Shown here: positions 6,126-6,563 of the stretch, piece by piece
How the letters are laid out: the number at the start of each line of letters is the position of its first letter
Position numbering within the stretch: position 1 is the stretch's first letter
Source of the DNA: Chitinophagaceae bacterium
Lineage (GTDB): Bacteria; Bacteroidota; Bacteroidia; Chitinophagales; Chitinophagaceae
Length of the DNA stretch: 6,563 nt
Assembly: GCA_947463755.1 (NCBI GenBank)
Contig: CANHUK010000091.1
Span: forward strand, 1-6,563
Direction of reading: 5' to 3'
Position numbers and translations under genes: made by a program
The notes under the pieces: generated by a model
What the model was told of the DNA's origin: nothing
Seen by the model: the letters and a program-made list of their open reading frames with translations, nothing else
Databases searched by the model: none

Positions 6126-6563
6126 ATGGATCCCAGGGATATTCGGATCGAATCCTATGCATATGAGTTGCCGGAGGAACGCATTGCGGCCCACCCCCTG
6201 CCCTTGAGGGATGACGCCCGGCTGCTGGTTTATCGTGATGGAATTATTGCGGAAGACACTTACAGGCATGCGGGCCGGTATATCCCGGCCGGTGCGCTGA
6301 TGGTATTCAACGACACCCGGGTATTGAGTGCGCGGATCCCCTTCCGGAAACCGAGCGGGGGCGCCATCGAGGTCTTTCTGCTGGGACCTGCGGCGGACAG
6401 GCCGGGCGGTATGGGGGAACTTCTTTCATCCACCGGAGCCGCCGAATGCGTATGCATGGTGGGTGGCGCATCGAAATGGAAGCAGGGGCAGGTGCTGGAG
6501 CGTTCGTTTGATCCGGATCGTAACCTTCGTCTCCGGGCCTCGATGACCCGCAGAACGGATGAA
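6126..6563 (+). CDS. queA: QueA, S-adenosylmethionine:tRNA ribosyltransferase-isomerase (5' part only)
   Basis: Cytoplasmic enzyme of queuosine synthesis: it transfers and isomerises the ribosyl part of S-adenosylmethionine onto 7-aminomethyl-7-deazaguanine at tRNA position 34, giving epoxyqueuosine. 146 codons are present, in frame to the window edge; the family has about 340-410 residues. Visible: YELPEERIAAHPLPLRDDAR (13-32), which fits the N-terminal block Pro-x-x-Ile-Ala-x-x-Pro-x-x-x-Arg-Asp of the family, LLVYRDG (33-39), YIPAGALMVFNDTRVLSARI (52-71) with the hallmark NDTRV (62-66), and GAIEVFLL (79-86). The segment with STGAAECVCMVGGASKWKQG (102-121) resembles the extra central stretch of Bacteroidota QueA. 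An in-frame TGA at 6072-6074 with no ATG between supports this start. It is divergent from mraZ across 248 bases and so is not part of the dcw operon. No defect is seen in the visible part. Confidence 0.95.
   Translation, partial: MDPRDIRIESYAYELPEERIAAHPLPLRDDARLLVYRDGIIAEDTYRHAGRYIPAGALMVFNDTRVLSARIPFRKPSGGAIEVFLLGPAADRPGGMGELLSSTGAAECVCMVGGASKWKQGQVLERSFDPDRNLRLRASMTRRTDE

Noticed and set aside
6066..6457. Two minus-strand frames (67 and 65 codons) opposite queA and its leader
   Set aside because: Shadows of queA with no recognisable protein features.
1..6563. CRISPR arrays, tRNA or rRNA genes, insertion sequences, integrase sites
   Set aside because: None seen by reading both strands; the window is conserved core genes with tight spacing and no sign of transfer.

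Overview
The window holds the front end of a division and cell wall (dcw) cluster on the minus strand, facing away from the start of a queA gene on the plus strand. The organism is most likely a member of the Bacteroidota with fairly high-GC genes. Reasons: the compact order mraZ-rsmH-ftsL-ftsI-murE-mraY; a division penicillin-binding protein (PBP) with a C-terminal PASTA domain and the N-terminal look typical of that phylum; a divergent FtsL-like protein; start sites mostly without clear Shine-Dalgarno sequences; and QueA with the central segment seen in that phylum. The family within the phylum cannot be fixed from these sequences; a Bacteroidales-type lineage is a guess.

Layout. Reading the minus strand from its upstream end: mraZ (5877 to 5422), rsmH (5400 to 4471), an ftsL-like gene (4477 to 4085), ftsI with a TTG start (4070 to 1938), murE (1919 to 453) and the first 137 codons of mraY (411 to the window edge). 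Gaps are 14 to 41 bases and rsmH/ftsL overlap by 7, so this should be one transcription unit driven from upstream of mraZ. The plus strand carries only the first 146 codons of queA (6126 to the window edge). No stretch above 300 bases lacks a gene.

How the genes work together. MraZ is the cluster's DNA-binding regulator. RsmH methylates 16S rRNA. FtsL and FtsI belong to the septal peptidoglycan synthesis complex. MurE adds meso-diaminopimelate to the cytoplasmic precursor, and MraY moves the finished precursor onto its lipid carrier. QueA belongs to a separate pathway, tRNA queuosine synthesis.

The least ordinary part is the 248-base divergent intergenic region (5878-6125), about 42% GC by hand count. 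It contains two arrays of GTG-centred units spaced about one helical turn apart, on opposite strands: three units at exact 10-base spacing next to mraZ, and four at 11/10/11-base spacing on the queA side. The first fits a MraZ operator. The second could be a further MraZ site, but its reverse complement also resembles DnaA boxes, and one perfect TTTTCCACA lies nearby. Short dyads sit between the arrays.
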